A program made the translations under genes and the position numbers. A model generated the notes under the pieces. The model saw nothing but the letters and a program-made list of their open reading frames with translations. It did not search any database and was not told the origin of the DNA. 64,000 nucleotides of DNA, taken from positions 13,370 through 77,369 of the forward strand of contig JALOBU010000015.1 in the NCBI GenBank assembly GCA_023228145.1, in the 5' to 3' direction. This DNA comes from Bacteroidales bacterium. GTDB taxonomy: Bacteria; Bacteroidota; Bacteroidia; Bacteroidales; CAIWKO01. This document shows, one piece after another, positions 43,218 to 51,775 of the stretch (position 1 is the first letter of the stretch; each line of letters begins with the position of its first letter).

Positions 43218-44552
43218 ATGCAGGAAGAACAAAAAATATTCGACACCCTGGTCATCGGTGGTGGCATTGCCGGACAGGAAACCGCGCTCAGCCTGGCCGA
43301 AATGGATTATAAAGTGTTGCTTGTCGAAAAAGACCTTTCTATAGGTGGCAAAATGATACAACTGAGCAAGGTATTTCCTACACTCGACTGTGCCGCCTGC
43401 ATCACCACCCCAAAAATGTCGGAAACCGCGCGGCATCACAACATTACACTGAAACTTAACACGTTCATTGATGATATCCGTAAAAACGGGGAAGGTTCTT
43501 TTGATGTCAGCATAAATGAAAAGCCCCGGTATGTTGACCCCTCGTTATGCACCGGCTGTCAGGAGTGTGAGTTTGTATGCCCGCAGGTAATCAACGACCA
43601 TTACAACCACAACATGGTGGGACGAAAAGCCATTTACATTCCTTTTAACCTGGCTAACCCCAAAATTGCTGCTATCGATATCGATAATTGCATACATTGC
43701 ATGCGCTGTGTAAAAGCATGTGCGCCCAAAGCGATCAACTTTAAGGAAGAAGAACGTAAGACAACCGTCAAGGTTAAGTCGGTGGTGGTATGTACCGGTT
43801 TTCGCCTGTTCCCGGGTGCAGGTAAGCCCGATTACAGCTATGGAAAATACCCCAATATTGTGGATTCACTCCAGATGGACCGTTTGATTGCCCCCACAAG
43901 GCCTTTCAACAGTGTGGTGAGGCCAGGCGATGGCAAAGCTCCAGAAAATATCGCTTATGTGTTGTGTGCCGGCTCACGCGATTCGGGCATTGAGAATAAA
44001 GAATGTGCCGGCGGTTGCTTTAACAACCCAATATGCTCGCAGATATGCTGTATGTATAGTATCAAACAGGCACAGCTGCTCATGGGAGCCTTGCCTATGG
44101 CGGATATTACCATCTACTATATTGATATCAGGGCCTTTGGAAAAGGTTACGAGGAATTTTTTCAGCAATCCAAAGGCATGGGAGTAAATTTTGTAAAAGG
44201 AAAAGTAGCCAAAATAATAGAAAAAAGCAATGGTAGCGGCGACCTTGTGCTGCAATACGAAGATATTCACAGCGGCGTGTACAAAGAAGCCAAACACGAT
44301 ATGGTGGTTTTATCTGTTGGTGTTCTTCCCGAGAATAACGTTACCAGTATGTTTAGCAACGAAAAGCTGGAACTCGATGATTATAAATTTGTGAAACAAA
44401 AAGATCCATTTTTGAATCCAACCCTTACCAGTATCTCAGGAGTGTTTGTGGCCGGCATGGCTTCGGGGCCTAAAGATATCCCAGATTCGATATTATCTGC
44501 CGGTTGCGCCGCTGCCGAAGTAGCTACTTATTTGAAAAATATAAAAAGTTGA
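43218..44552 (+). CDS. HdrA-like flavoprotein 1 (QmoA-like)
   Basis: 444 residues. The FAD dinucleotide motif 'LVIGGGIAGQETALSLAE' is at the N-terminus, followed by the HdrA-type cysteine pair C58-x2-C61 in 'PTLDCAACITTPKM'. Two 4Fe-4S sites are inserted at about 111-121 (CTGCQECEFVC) and 158-168 (CIHCMRCVKAC). The C-terminal half completes the FAD fold. It corresponds to QmoA, the flavin-containing subunit of the quinone-interacting oxidoreductase, or to HdrA of heterodisulfide reductases; the small size and lack of a long N-terminal domain fit QmoA. Likely cytoplasmic and bound to its partner HdrA2. Confidence 0.85.
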   Translation: MQEEQKIFDTLVIGGGIAGQETALSLAEMDYKVLLVEKDLSIGGKMIQLSKVFPTLDCAACITTPKMSETARHHNITLKLNTFIDDIRKNGEGSFDVSINEKPRYVDPSLCTGCQECEFVCPQVINDHYNHNMVGRKAIYIPFNLANPKIAAIDIDNCIHCMRCVKACAPKAINFKEEERKTTVKVKSVVVCTGFRLFPGAGKPDYSYGKYPNIVDSLQMDRLIAPTRPFNSVVRPGDGKAPENIAYVLCAGSRDSGIENKECAGGCFNNPICSQICCMYSIKQAQLLMGALPMADITIYYIDIRAFGKGYEEFFQQSKGMGVNFVKGKVAKIIEKSNGSGDLVLQYEDIHSGVYKEAKHDMVVLSVGVLPENNVTSMFSNEKLELDDYKFVKQKDPFLNPTLTSISGVFVAGMASGPKDIPDSILSAGCAAAEVATYLKNIKS

Positions 44553-44556
44553 TATC

Positions 44557-46545
44557 ATGAATAAAAGAATAGGCGTATATATCTGTCATTGCGGAGGTAA
44601 TATTTCCGATTATGTGGATGTGGCCGAAGCACAGCACCTGATGCAGGATGAAGACGGTGTGCTTATTTCAAAGCACGTGATGTTTGCCTGCTCAGATGCA
44701 ACTCAGACCGAAATGGTGAATGACATCAAGGAAAATCGACTGGATGCTATAGTTGTAGCATCATGTTCACCCAAATTGCATACCCATACATTTCGTGGAG
44801 TTGCCGACCGTGCCGGGCTTAATAAGTATAATTACATACAGGTAAATATCCGTGAACAGTGTTCATGGCCTCATTCCGATAAACCTCTTGATGCCACCCA
44901 CAAAGCCATTGGCCTGATTCGGGCAGGCATTAAAAAAGCCGCACTCTCCGAAGCACTCGAAAGTATGGAGATAGAAGCCCAGGATGCCATGATGGTTATC
45001 GGTGCAGGCGTGTCGGGAATGAAAGCGGCTTTGGAACTGGCCAACAACGGCCACCAGGTATATCTGATAGAAAAAGAGAAAAAGGTGGGAGGGAAACTGG
45101 TGGAAAATAGCTCCCTCTTCATGACGGGAGAACAAGGAATTCAGCTGGTTGAACGCCTGATGGAAGAAATAAAAAACAATACAAAAATTACAATTTTTAC
45201 CGAATCAGAAGTCGAAAAAGTTAACGGCAGCATCGGAAATTTTAATATTGACGTGAATGTGGGCATGGGTGGCGTAAAAACCGAAAAAATGTCGCTGGCA
45301 ATAGGCTCTGTGTTGTTAACCACCGGCTACGATTATTATCAGCCTAAAGAAAACGAATTTGCCTATGGTTTGTCGCCCCGGGTTATTACTTTGCCCGAAC
45401 TGAAGAAACGCATGGAAGAAAACAACGGTGTGATTCACTACAACAATAAACCTGTAAAATCGCTGGCTTTCATTTATTGTGTTGGTAACCGGCAAAGCAA
45501 AGGCGAAAATAAATATTGTTCCCGTATTTGTTGCACCACAGCCATACATACCGGACTTCAGCTCAAAGAAAAGAACAATGGACTGAAAATAATTCATCTG
45601 TACAGAGATATTCGTACTTACGGCAAGCAGGAACTGCTTTATGAGCAATCTTCAAAGCAGGGCGATATTTATATGAAGTTTGAAGAAAAAGAACCGCCGC
45701 AGGTGGAAGTGAAGGGCGATAGCGTGCTGGTTAAAGTCAAAGATTATCTGACTCAGAAAAAAGAATTAGAATTCAGCCCCGACTTGCTGGTGCTGGTTAC
45801 CGGAGCTGTGGCCCGTGCCGACGGCAGCGACATTGCTGCTAAATTCAAGATTCCGGTGGGTGCCGACAGGTTTTTCAATGAAATACATCCGAAGCTAAAG
45901 CCTGTTGAAACCGTGATAAACGGTGTGTTGATAGGAGGCACCTGTCAGGGACCTAAAAATGTAAGCGAATCGGTGCAATCATCATTATCGGCTGTTTCCA
46001 AAATGTTGTCGCTGATAAAAAACAAACGTATTCGTCTGGAGCCGATTATAGCTAAAGTTAATGAGGATGCGTGCTTGTGGTGCGGTAAATGTGCCGGAGT
46101 ATGCGAGTTTGACACCCTGAAAGAGATTACACGCAACGGAAAACAAATAGTAGAAGTGAATCCTGCCACTTGTAAGGGCTGCGGTATCTGTGTGCCGGTG
46201 TGCCCCTCCGAAGCGTTGGAGCTTAAGATGTTCTCCGACAAGGAAATAGAAGGGATGATCGACGGGTTTGTATCGCAGGTAGAACTTACCGGCCAATCCG
46301 ACGAACCCAAAAAACCGGAAAATGTCAAAAAACCGCTTAACCTGAAACGTTATCCTGAAATATGGACCCGCATAGCCACTTGTATTACCGATGAACACAA
46401 AACCATACCCGAAATTGCCAAACAAATCGGTGAAGATATAGGACTTGTTACCTGGCACCTGATGACGATGAACAAATACAACTATGTGCAGTCGGACGGG
46501 ATGGACAAGAAAGGTCAGTATTTTTATTACAAACTCAAAAACTAA
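44557..46545 (+). CDS. HdrA-like flavoprotein 2 (QmoB-like) with C-terminal winged-helix-like domain
   Basis: 662 residues. An N-terminal HdrA domain with Cys at 10, 12, 45 and 70 ('GVYICHCGGNI', 'FACSDATQ') precedes the FAD fold ('MMVIGAGVSGMKAALELA', about 145-160). A ferredoxin-type region near 508-550 has two 4Fe-4S motifs (CLWCGKCAGVC and CKGCGICVPVC). The last about 65 residues ('TIPEIAKQIGEDIGLVTWHL', then 'GQYFYYKL') look like an ArsR-type winged helix. I know of no such tail on canonical HdrA or QmoB. It would be the second flavoprotein of the complex, bifurcating or relaying electrons to the membrane subunit. Confidence 0.85.
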   Translation: MNKRIGVYICHCGGNISDYVDVAEAQHLMQDEDGVLISKHVMFACSDATQTEMVNDIKENRLDAIVVASCSPKLHTHTFRGVADRAGLNKYNYIQVNIREQCSWPHSDKPLDATHKAIGLIRAGIKKAALSEALESMEIEAQDAMMVIGAGVSGMKAALELANNGHQVYLIEKEKKVGGKLVENSSLFMTGEQGIQLVERLMEEIKNNTKITIFTESEVEKVNGSIGNFNIDVNVGMGGVKTEKMSLAIGSVLLTTGYDYYQPKENEFAYGLSPRVITLPELKKRMEENNGVIHYNNKPVKSLAFIYCVGNRQSKGENKYCSRICCTTAIHTGLQLKEKNNGLKIIHLYRDIRTYGKQELLYEQSSKQGDIYMKFEEKEPPQVEVKGDSVLVKVKDYLTQKKELEFSPDLLVLVTGAVARADGSDIAAKFKIPVGADRFFNEIHPKLKPVETVINGVLIGGTCQGPKNVSESVQSSLSAVSKMLSLIKNKRIRLEPIIAKVNEDACLWCGKCAGVCEFDTLKEITRNGKQIVEVNPATCKGCGICVPVCPSEALELKMFSDKEIEGMIDGFVSQVELTGQSDEPKKPENVKKPLNLKRYPEIWTRIATCITDEHKTIPEIAKQIGEDIGLVTWHLMTMNKYNYVQSDGMDKKGQYFYYKLKN

Positions 46546-46551
46546 GCGGTG

Positions 46552-47631
46552 ATGACAAAGATAAATTTCCAGTTTGCCGATGATTTAAAAAAATATGGTG
46601 CCACAGATTTTGAAGCCTGTTATAATTGTGGCACCTGCACTGCTATATGCGGATTGTCCGATGCCGATAATTCCTTTCCCCGCAAAATGATTCGATACAC
46701 TGCTCTTGGCCTCGAAGAAGACATTCAGCAGTCGTTAGATCCCTGGTTGTGTTATTACTGTGGCGACTGCTCCCTGAGCTGCCCCAGACAGGCCGACCCC
46801 GGAAACCTGATGATGGCTTTGAGGAGGTATTTGATTGCTAAATACGATTGGACAGGGCTGTCGGGATTATTGTACCGTAATCTGGCAGGATACATCATCG
46901 CTTTTTTAATTGTCATAGGAGCCGTAATAGGTTTATACAGCAGCGGTATGTTTAGCAAGGAAGAGTGGATGCATTACGGGCATTTTTTTGAAATGTTCGC
47001 TATCGGCGGAGTGTTCCTGATAATATTTGTACCTAACCTGTTGCGCATGTGGTATATGATTGTATGGAAAACGACAAAAAAATTCGATATTAAAACTTAT
47101 TTTGTATCTCTTAAGGAATTATTTGTCCATATGTTTACCCAAAAACGTACCCTCAATTGCAGCGATGATAAACCCGACAAACTCTGGTGGTTTGAACATC
47201 TCATCCTGGTGATAGGTTACCTTAGCCTGCTGTTTACCACTGTTTTTCTTGATTGGTTTGGTACCGAAAGTGTTTTTGTGATTGCCCTGGGATATGTGGT
47301 GAGTGCTATCATCTTTATTGTAACATTTGATTTTGTACTGCGCCGCATCCGTAAACGCAGCCAGAAAAGTACTTCTTCGCATCCTTCGGACTGGTTTTTC
47401 GTTATCTGGCTTTTCATGATGGGTATGAGCGCTTTTCTGGTGCGCTTGTTTATTGATACAGGTATCCTTGAAAACAATTTTTGGATGTATCTTTTTCATT
47501 TTACTGTTTTGGTTCAGTGGGCGCTTATCATCGTTCCATTTGGTAAATGGACGCATTTCTTGTACCGCTCTTTTGCTATGTATTTTTCAAATATCCTTGC
47601 TTTGTCAAATAATAATAAATCAAAGAAATAA
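46552..47631 (+). CDS. HdrC/cytochrome-b fusion (QmoC-like membrane subunit)
   Basis: 359 residues. The N-terminal HdrC part has two 4Fe-4S sites: C23-x2-C26-x2-C29-x3-C33 and C67-x2-C70-x2-C73-x3-C77, the second followed by 'PRQADP'. The C-terminal part has about six membrane helices with His and Met residues suited to heme b, as in HdrE/NarI-like subunits. This HdrC-HdrE fusion is the defining feature of QmoC, which exchanges electrons with menaquinone. ATG 46552 preferred to GTG 46549. It is followed by an OsmC gene. Confidence 0.88.
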   Translation: MTKINFQFADDLKKYGATDFEACYNCGTCTAICGLSDADNSFPRKMIRYTALGLEEDIQQSLDPWLCYYCGDCSLSCPRQADPGNLMMALRRYLIAKYDWTGLSGLLYRNLAGYIIAFLIVIGAVIGLYSSGMFSKEEWMHYGHFFEMFAIGGVFLIIFVPNLLRMWYMIVWKTTKKFDIKTYFVSLKELFVHMFTQKRTLNCSDDKPDKLWWFEHLILVIGYLSLLFTTVFLDWFGTESVFVIALGYVVSAIIFIVTFDFVLRRIRKRSQKSTSSHPSDWFFVIWLFMMGMSAFLVRLFIDTGILENNFWMYLFHFTVLVQWALIIVPFGKWTHFLYRSFAMYFSNILALSNNNKSKK

Positions 47632-47653
47632 TAAACTTAACTAATTATAAAAG

Positions 47654-48049
47654 ATGAAAATTAAAGTAACATTCGACGGAAACAAAAAAGTAAACGCCCA
47701 GGTGCGTAATCACATTGTAAAAACTGATCAGCCTTCTGGTGGTGGGGGCGAGGACTCTGCAGTTTCACCATACGAGCTTTTCCTGGCATCTCTGGCTACC
47801 TGCGCCGGAATTTATGTCAAGGGGTTTTGCGATAACAGGAATATCCCCGCCGAAAATATTACCCTGACACAAAACCACGAATTTAACGAGAAAGGTCTGC
47901 TGAACAAAGTGGAACTAAGCATCAACGTGCCCAAAGACTTTCCCGAAAAATATGTGGATTCGCTGATTCATGTGGCAAGCCTGTGCAAAGTGAAACAACA
48001 ATTGATGTCACCTCCCGAGCTTTCTGTTACATCAAAAGTCATTGAATGA
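47654..48049 (+). CDS. OsmC-family thiol protein
   Basis: 131 residues with the OsmC fold. Cys58 lies in 'LATCAGIYVKGFCDNR' and Cys120 in 'VASLCKVKQQL', the usual reactive pair. OsmC proteins reduce organic or sulfur peroxides; here the context suggests handling of persulfide or oxidised sulfur in the same operon. Starts 22 bases after the QmoC-like gene. Confidence 0.82.
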   Translation: MKIKVTFDGNKKVNAQVRNHIVKTDQPSGGGGEDSAVSPYELFLASLATCAGIYVKGFCDNRNIPAENITLTQNHEFNEKGLLNKVELSINVPKDFPEKYVDSLIHVASLCKVKQQLMSPPELSVTSKVIE

Positions 48050-48074
48050 CAACAATCAAACTAAAACCTTAACT

Positions 48075-48386
48075 ATGTTCACATTTATTAAAAAACTTTT
48101 TTCTTCTAGACCCGCAGTTGACTATGGCGAACTTATTAAACAGGGTGCTACCATTGTTGATGTGCGTTCCAAAGGAGAGTATCAGAGCGAACATCTAAAA
48201 GGCTCCATAAACATACCTTTGAAAAATCTATCCGATAATCTTTCCAAAATAAAAAAAAATAAGCCGGTGATCACCTGTTGTGCTTCAGGTGCTCGCAGCG
48301 GAGTGGCAAAAAGTATTTTAAAAGCCAAAGGATATGAGGCGTTCAATGGCGGACCCTGGGAGAGCCTGAAAAAATATAGTAATTGA
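48075..48386 (+). CDS. Rhodanese-domain protein
   Basis: 103 residues, one rhodanese domain. Active-site loop 'CCASGARSGVAKSIL' with Cys near residue 72 and the CxxGxR pattern; 'VDVRSKGEYQSEHLKGSINIPL' is the N-terminal signature. It carries sulfur as a persulfide. ATG 48075 is preferred to a TTG at 48042. It ends the operon, converging on the MbnP gene. With TusA, DsrE2 and OsmC it completes a sulfur relay set. Confidence 0.85.
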   Translation: MFTFIKKLFSSRPAVDYGELIKQGATIVDVRSKGEYQSEHLKGSINIPLKNLSDNLSKIKKNKPVITCCASGARSGVAKSILKAKGYEAFNGGPWESLKKYSN

Positions 48387-48392
48387 TTGGAA

Positions 48393-49205
48393 TTAGCGTA
48401 TTGAGCTGATGCTGAAAACATCAACTCCATTTTCTTTTGCTATTTGCATAGCTTCCTGGTTTTGCATGATATAAGTGCCTTGTACATTAAAATCCCATAC
48501 ATGGGGTGTGTCGAACCAGCTTTCCACATTCATCTCAATTTCAATAGTCCTTGTTTCTTTTTCGGCAATACTAAATGATGAATTTGGCAAATCAACATTA
48601 AAATAATTTTGTACAAATCCAATGATAGAGTCAATGCTGGTTCCTGTCCCTGAATAAATCTGGCCGATACCAAGGTGAAACTCGTAAGGCATAGCCTGTG
48701 ATACGCCGTCACTCCACTTACCGTTGAGTTTAAGGTAATGATAGCCGCCTCCAAGATATTCTGGCCAGAACATATTGTTTTCAGGAGGATTCACAAACAT
48801 ATAAGATTGGTTTTTTGCTTCCGAAATACCAAAAGTAAATGATATAGAGTCGTAGGTTCCTGCCGGTATCGAGTCCAATATATTCCATGTCCATGTCGAA
48901 GGGATGTCGGTATCAACATAATGGATATCGCCCCAGGCTTTTATCAGAAATGAGCTTCCGTCAGAATTATGCAGTATTACGTCGGAAATAAAATACTGTA
49001 TTTCATTCACCATGTAATGATTTCCGGCGGCATTGATGTATTTTAATGTGTCCATCTCAATATGCTGCCCGTCAACTTTGTGGAAAAACTTCAACACTAT
49101 TTTTCCTGTTTCTTTTTCGTCCGGCAGCACATCATCTTTTTTGCAGGCAGTGATAACGGCTATTATGGCTATAAAAAGAAGTGTTATTAAATAAATTCTT
49201 TTCAT
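48393..49205 (-). CDS. MbnP-like copper metallochaperone lipoprotein
   Basis: 270 residues. The leader ends at 'AVITAC' (acylated Cys21). The beta-rich MbnP-type domain shows 'VNEIQYFISDVILHNSDG', 'DIPAGTYDSISFTFGI' like segments and 'NNMFWPEYLGGGYHYLKLNGKW'. In methanobactin clusters MbnP is modified by the diheme enzyme MbnH (Trp to kynurenine) to bind copper. A MbnH-like gene and a copper-type TonB receptor are in the same operon, which supports the call. Last gene of the operon. Confidence 0.82.
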   Translation of the reverse strand: MKRIYLITLLFIAIIAVITACKKDDVLPDEKETGKIVLKFFHKVDGQHIEMDTLKYINAAGNHYMVNEIQYFISDVILHNSDGSSFLIKAWGDIHYVDTDIPSTWTWNILDSIPAGTYDSISFTFGISEAKNQSYMFVNPPENNMFWPEYLGGGYHYLKLNGKWSDGVSQAMPYEFHLGIGQIYSGTGTSIDSIIGFVQNYFNVDLPNSSFSIAEKETRTIEIEMNVESWFDTPHVWDFNVQGTYIMQNQEAMQIAKENGVDVFSISSIR

Positions 49206-49218
49206 TTTTTCAATTTGT

Positions 49219-49584
49219 TTAATATGGAATGGTACCTGAAACGGTTACTGGCTTTGTATTATCATCAGTGCGGGAAGCTTCCTTAAAAACTTTATCGTCC
49301 ACAAAAATTGTTACTTTGACGAAAGAAAAAGTTGCTGTATCACTCACAGAAATATAAACAATATCGCCTGCATCCGCATGGTATGTTTTGATTATTTTTT
49401 TTTCAGCTGCGCTTTGGGTAGTAATATATTCGGTTTGAACAGTTCCTGTTTCATCAAGATATGAAGCGGTAAATCCCTGTTGCGAATTAGTCACGTAGTA
49501 GGTTACTTTGTGTGCATTTTTCTTTTCGCAACCAGATAAAATTATTATAAAAAATGCGCTTAGGAGTATGAATATCTTTTTCAT
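49219..49584 (-). CDS. Small lipoprotein in the copper operon
   Basis: 121 residues, leader ending at 'IILSGC' (acylated Cys19). The mature part is beta-rich, without His or Met clusters, and does not match a family I know. It lies 13 bases upstream of mbnP and 12 after the receptor gene, so is co-transcribed. A role in copper handling is by context only. Confidence 0.55.
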   Translation of the reverse strand: MKKIFILLSAFFIIILSGCEKKNAHKVTYYVTNSQQGFTASYLDETGTVQTEYITTQSAAEKKIIKTYHADAGDIVYISVSDTATFSFVKVTIFVDDKVFKEASRTDDNTKPVTVSGTIPY

Positions 49585-49596
49585 TTTTCTGAGGTT

Positions 49597-51747
49597 TTAT
49601 ATATTGATAAAAAGATTGATGTAAAATACGCGCCCGGGCTCATATAGCTTGGCCGTTGTGCCAATCATTTTTCGATTCAAATGCTCGTAATATGCTTTGT
49701 CAAAAAGGTTGTTTACACCTCCGTTTATACTTATGTGGTCATTATATTTATACATCAACCCAAGGTTGAATAATACAAATCCCGGCGTGGAAGGTTCGTA
49801 AAAAGCTTCAGAAACATGTCCCTGGTCGAGAACTATTCGTGCAGAAACTCTTGGTATCAGGCTTTTTTTTAGGAACTTATAACTGATGCTTACATTGGCT
49901 TCCAGCGGTGGTATTTCGGCTACGGCATCATTTTTAAGCACTTCTTCTCCCACCACCTGCTGGCTGATTGTCTGGGTAGGGTCAAGGATTTGTTTGGTAA
50001 CTTCGTAAATAGTGGCATGAGTATAAGCCACAGTAACATTTGCTCCGAGTTTGTATGTAGCAGGCAGTGAATAGCCAAACTCAAATCCTGTGAATGAAGC
50101 AAGGCCTGCATTGTAAAATTGCTTGACACCAAGTACGTTCATGCTAAGGGGTTTTTGTACCGAAGGGGCTATTAACCACCCGGTTATATAATTCTGTACC
50201 AGCGAATAAAAAACATTAAATTCTGCTGTCCCATATTTCTCATGCTTGAATTTAAGTGTAAGGTCGGCTTCATTATTATTTTCGGGTTTGAGTTTAGGAT
50301 TGCCTAAATAGTCATAATTATCATAACCCACCGGTAGCATGATGATAAATCGCTCAACCATGTTCGGGCTGCGTGTGCCACGTCCTAATGATAATCCCAG
50401 AGATAAGTATTTTCCGAATTGTTTTGTTGCCCCAACATTAAAACTAAAGTTTGTGAAGCTGCTTTTTGTGTCATCGTTTGATAAAAGAACCGGAGTAATT
50501 CCGCCTGATGGCATGCCAAAAACTTCAATTTTGCCCGAACCGGCTGAATTTAAATCCAGCCTGACGGCTCCAACAATGTCAAAGGTGCCGAAAGAGGTTT
50601 TGAACTCACTATAAATCCCAATATTTTGTATGTGTGCATTACTCCAAAGTGCTTCGATTTTTTGAGGGATTTTTCCGTTGACGGGGGGCTGCATAATCAT
50701 TGTTTTTGTGCGGTCACCATCTTTGCTTATATATTGAAAATCGCTTCCAATAAAAAGAAAATACTTGTCCTTAAATTTTAAATCTATACCTCCCCTGACT
50801 CCTAATGTATTGGCGTTAACTTCTGAAACTGCAAGCATATTGGTGTCTGCATTAGCCCGTGATTTGTTATCCATGATATGATTTATCATGGCAAAGTTTG
50901 CTTTGAAATAGGCGCCGCTGAAAACTCCTTTGTGTTTGCCGGTGGTATAAGTTAACCCTATAATGTTAGAATTGTCTTCCCTCTCGTCCATAGGTAACGC
51001 AGGAAAGTACACGTTCCGGTGCATAGTGCCGAGGTAAGATATTGTAAAATGATGTTTTTCAACTGGGGAGAAACCAACTTTTCCGCTGTAACTATACTTC
51101 AGGAATGATGATTTAATAATATTATTATTTCCATCATCATAATCGCCATACTGCATACGGTTACCAGTAAGGGTGAAATTAATTTTTTTTGTGCCCCCTG
51201 TAACAACCAGATGTTCTTTGTTGCCATTCCAATTGGACTCATAACCAGAAGATATTTTCGTATGAAGTTCAAATTTATCTCCGAATTTTGGCTGATACGT
51301 TATCAGGTTTATCACACCGCCAAATGATGGGCCGTAGCGCAGCGCATAAGGGCCTTTGACAACTTCTATTTGTTCTACATCATCAATATCAATGTGTGAA
51401 GTTGTAGGGTCCATGCGGTTGGGACAGCCGCCTTCAAGTTCTATGGCTCCGTTTATCAGTGTCATAAGCTGGCTGTATTTAAATCCGCGTACTACCGGGT
51501 CAATATTTGCCCCTCCTTTGCGAAGGCCTGAAACATTAGGGATGTTCCGCAAAGCCTCTCCCACGTCACGCAAAATATTCATCTCCATTTCTGATTTTAC
51601 GACAACATTTCGGATGTATGGGATTTTTTTATTTGAATATTCAATAATTTCTACAGCATTAAGTTGTATCGTGTCACTTAACTCTTGCGCTGATGCAATT
51701 GAAAATACACTTAGTAAAAAAACAAAAAAAACCGGTTTGATATTCAT
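49597..51747 (-). CDS. TonB-dependent receptor, OprC/NosA copper type
   Basis: 716 residues. Signal peptide, plug domain (about 40-170) and beta-barrel with a C-terminal 'FYINLFINI' aromatic end. The plug has 'GGCPNRMDPTTSHIDIDD': C108-x3-M112, the copper-binding CxxxM motif of Pseudomonas OprC/NosA, followed by 'DDVEQIEVVKGPYALRYGP'. Outer-membrane copper uptake is therefore strongly suggested, with TonB energy. It is preceded by the MbnH-like gene and followed by a small lipoprotein and MbnP. Confidence 0.88.
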   Translation of the reverse strand: MNIKPVFFVFLLSVFSIASAQELSDTIQLNAVEIIEYSNKKIPYIRNVVVKSEMEMNILRDVGEALRNIPNVSGLRKGGANIDPVVRGFKYSQLMTLINGAIELEGGCPNRMDPTTSHIDIDDVEQIEVVKGPYALRYGPSFGGVINLITYQPKFGDKFELHTKISSGYESNWNGNKEHLVVTGGTKKINFTLTGNRMQYGDYDDGNNNIIKSSFLKYSYSGKVGFSPVEKHHFTISYLGTMHRNVYFPALPMDEREDNSNIIGLTYTTGKHKGVFSGAYFKANFAMINHIMDNKSRANADTNMLAVSEVNANTLGVRGGIDLKFKDKYFLFIGSDFQYISKDGDRTKTMIMQPPVNGKIPQKIEALWSNAHIQNIGIYSEFKTSFGTFDIVGAVRLDLNSAGSGKIEVFGMPSGGITPVLLSNDDTKSSFTNFSFNVGATKQFGKYLSLGLSLGRGTRSPNMVERFIIMLPVGYDNYDYLGNPKLKPENNNEADLTLKFKHEKYGTAEFNVFYSLVQNYITGWLIAPSVQKPLSMNVLGVKQFYNAGLASFTGFEFGYSLPATYKLGANVTVAYTHATIYEVTKQILDPTQTISQQVVGEEVLKNDAVAEIPPLEANVSISYKFLKKSLIPRVSARIVLDQGHVSEAFYEPSTPGFVLFNLGLMYKYNDHISINGGVNNLFDKAYYEHLNRKMIGTTAKLYEPGRVFYINLFINI

Positions 51748-51775
51748 TAGTATTTATTTTAAAATAATATGAAAA

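Noticed and set aside
41791..48386. Standard methanogen-type heterodisulfide reductase
   Set aside because: There is no HdrB (CCG protein) in the cluster and the HdrC part is fused to a membrane cytochrome, which is the Qmo layout.
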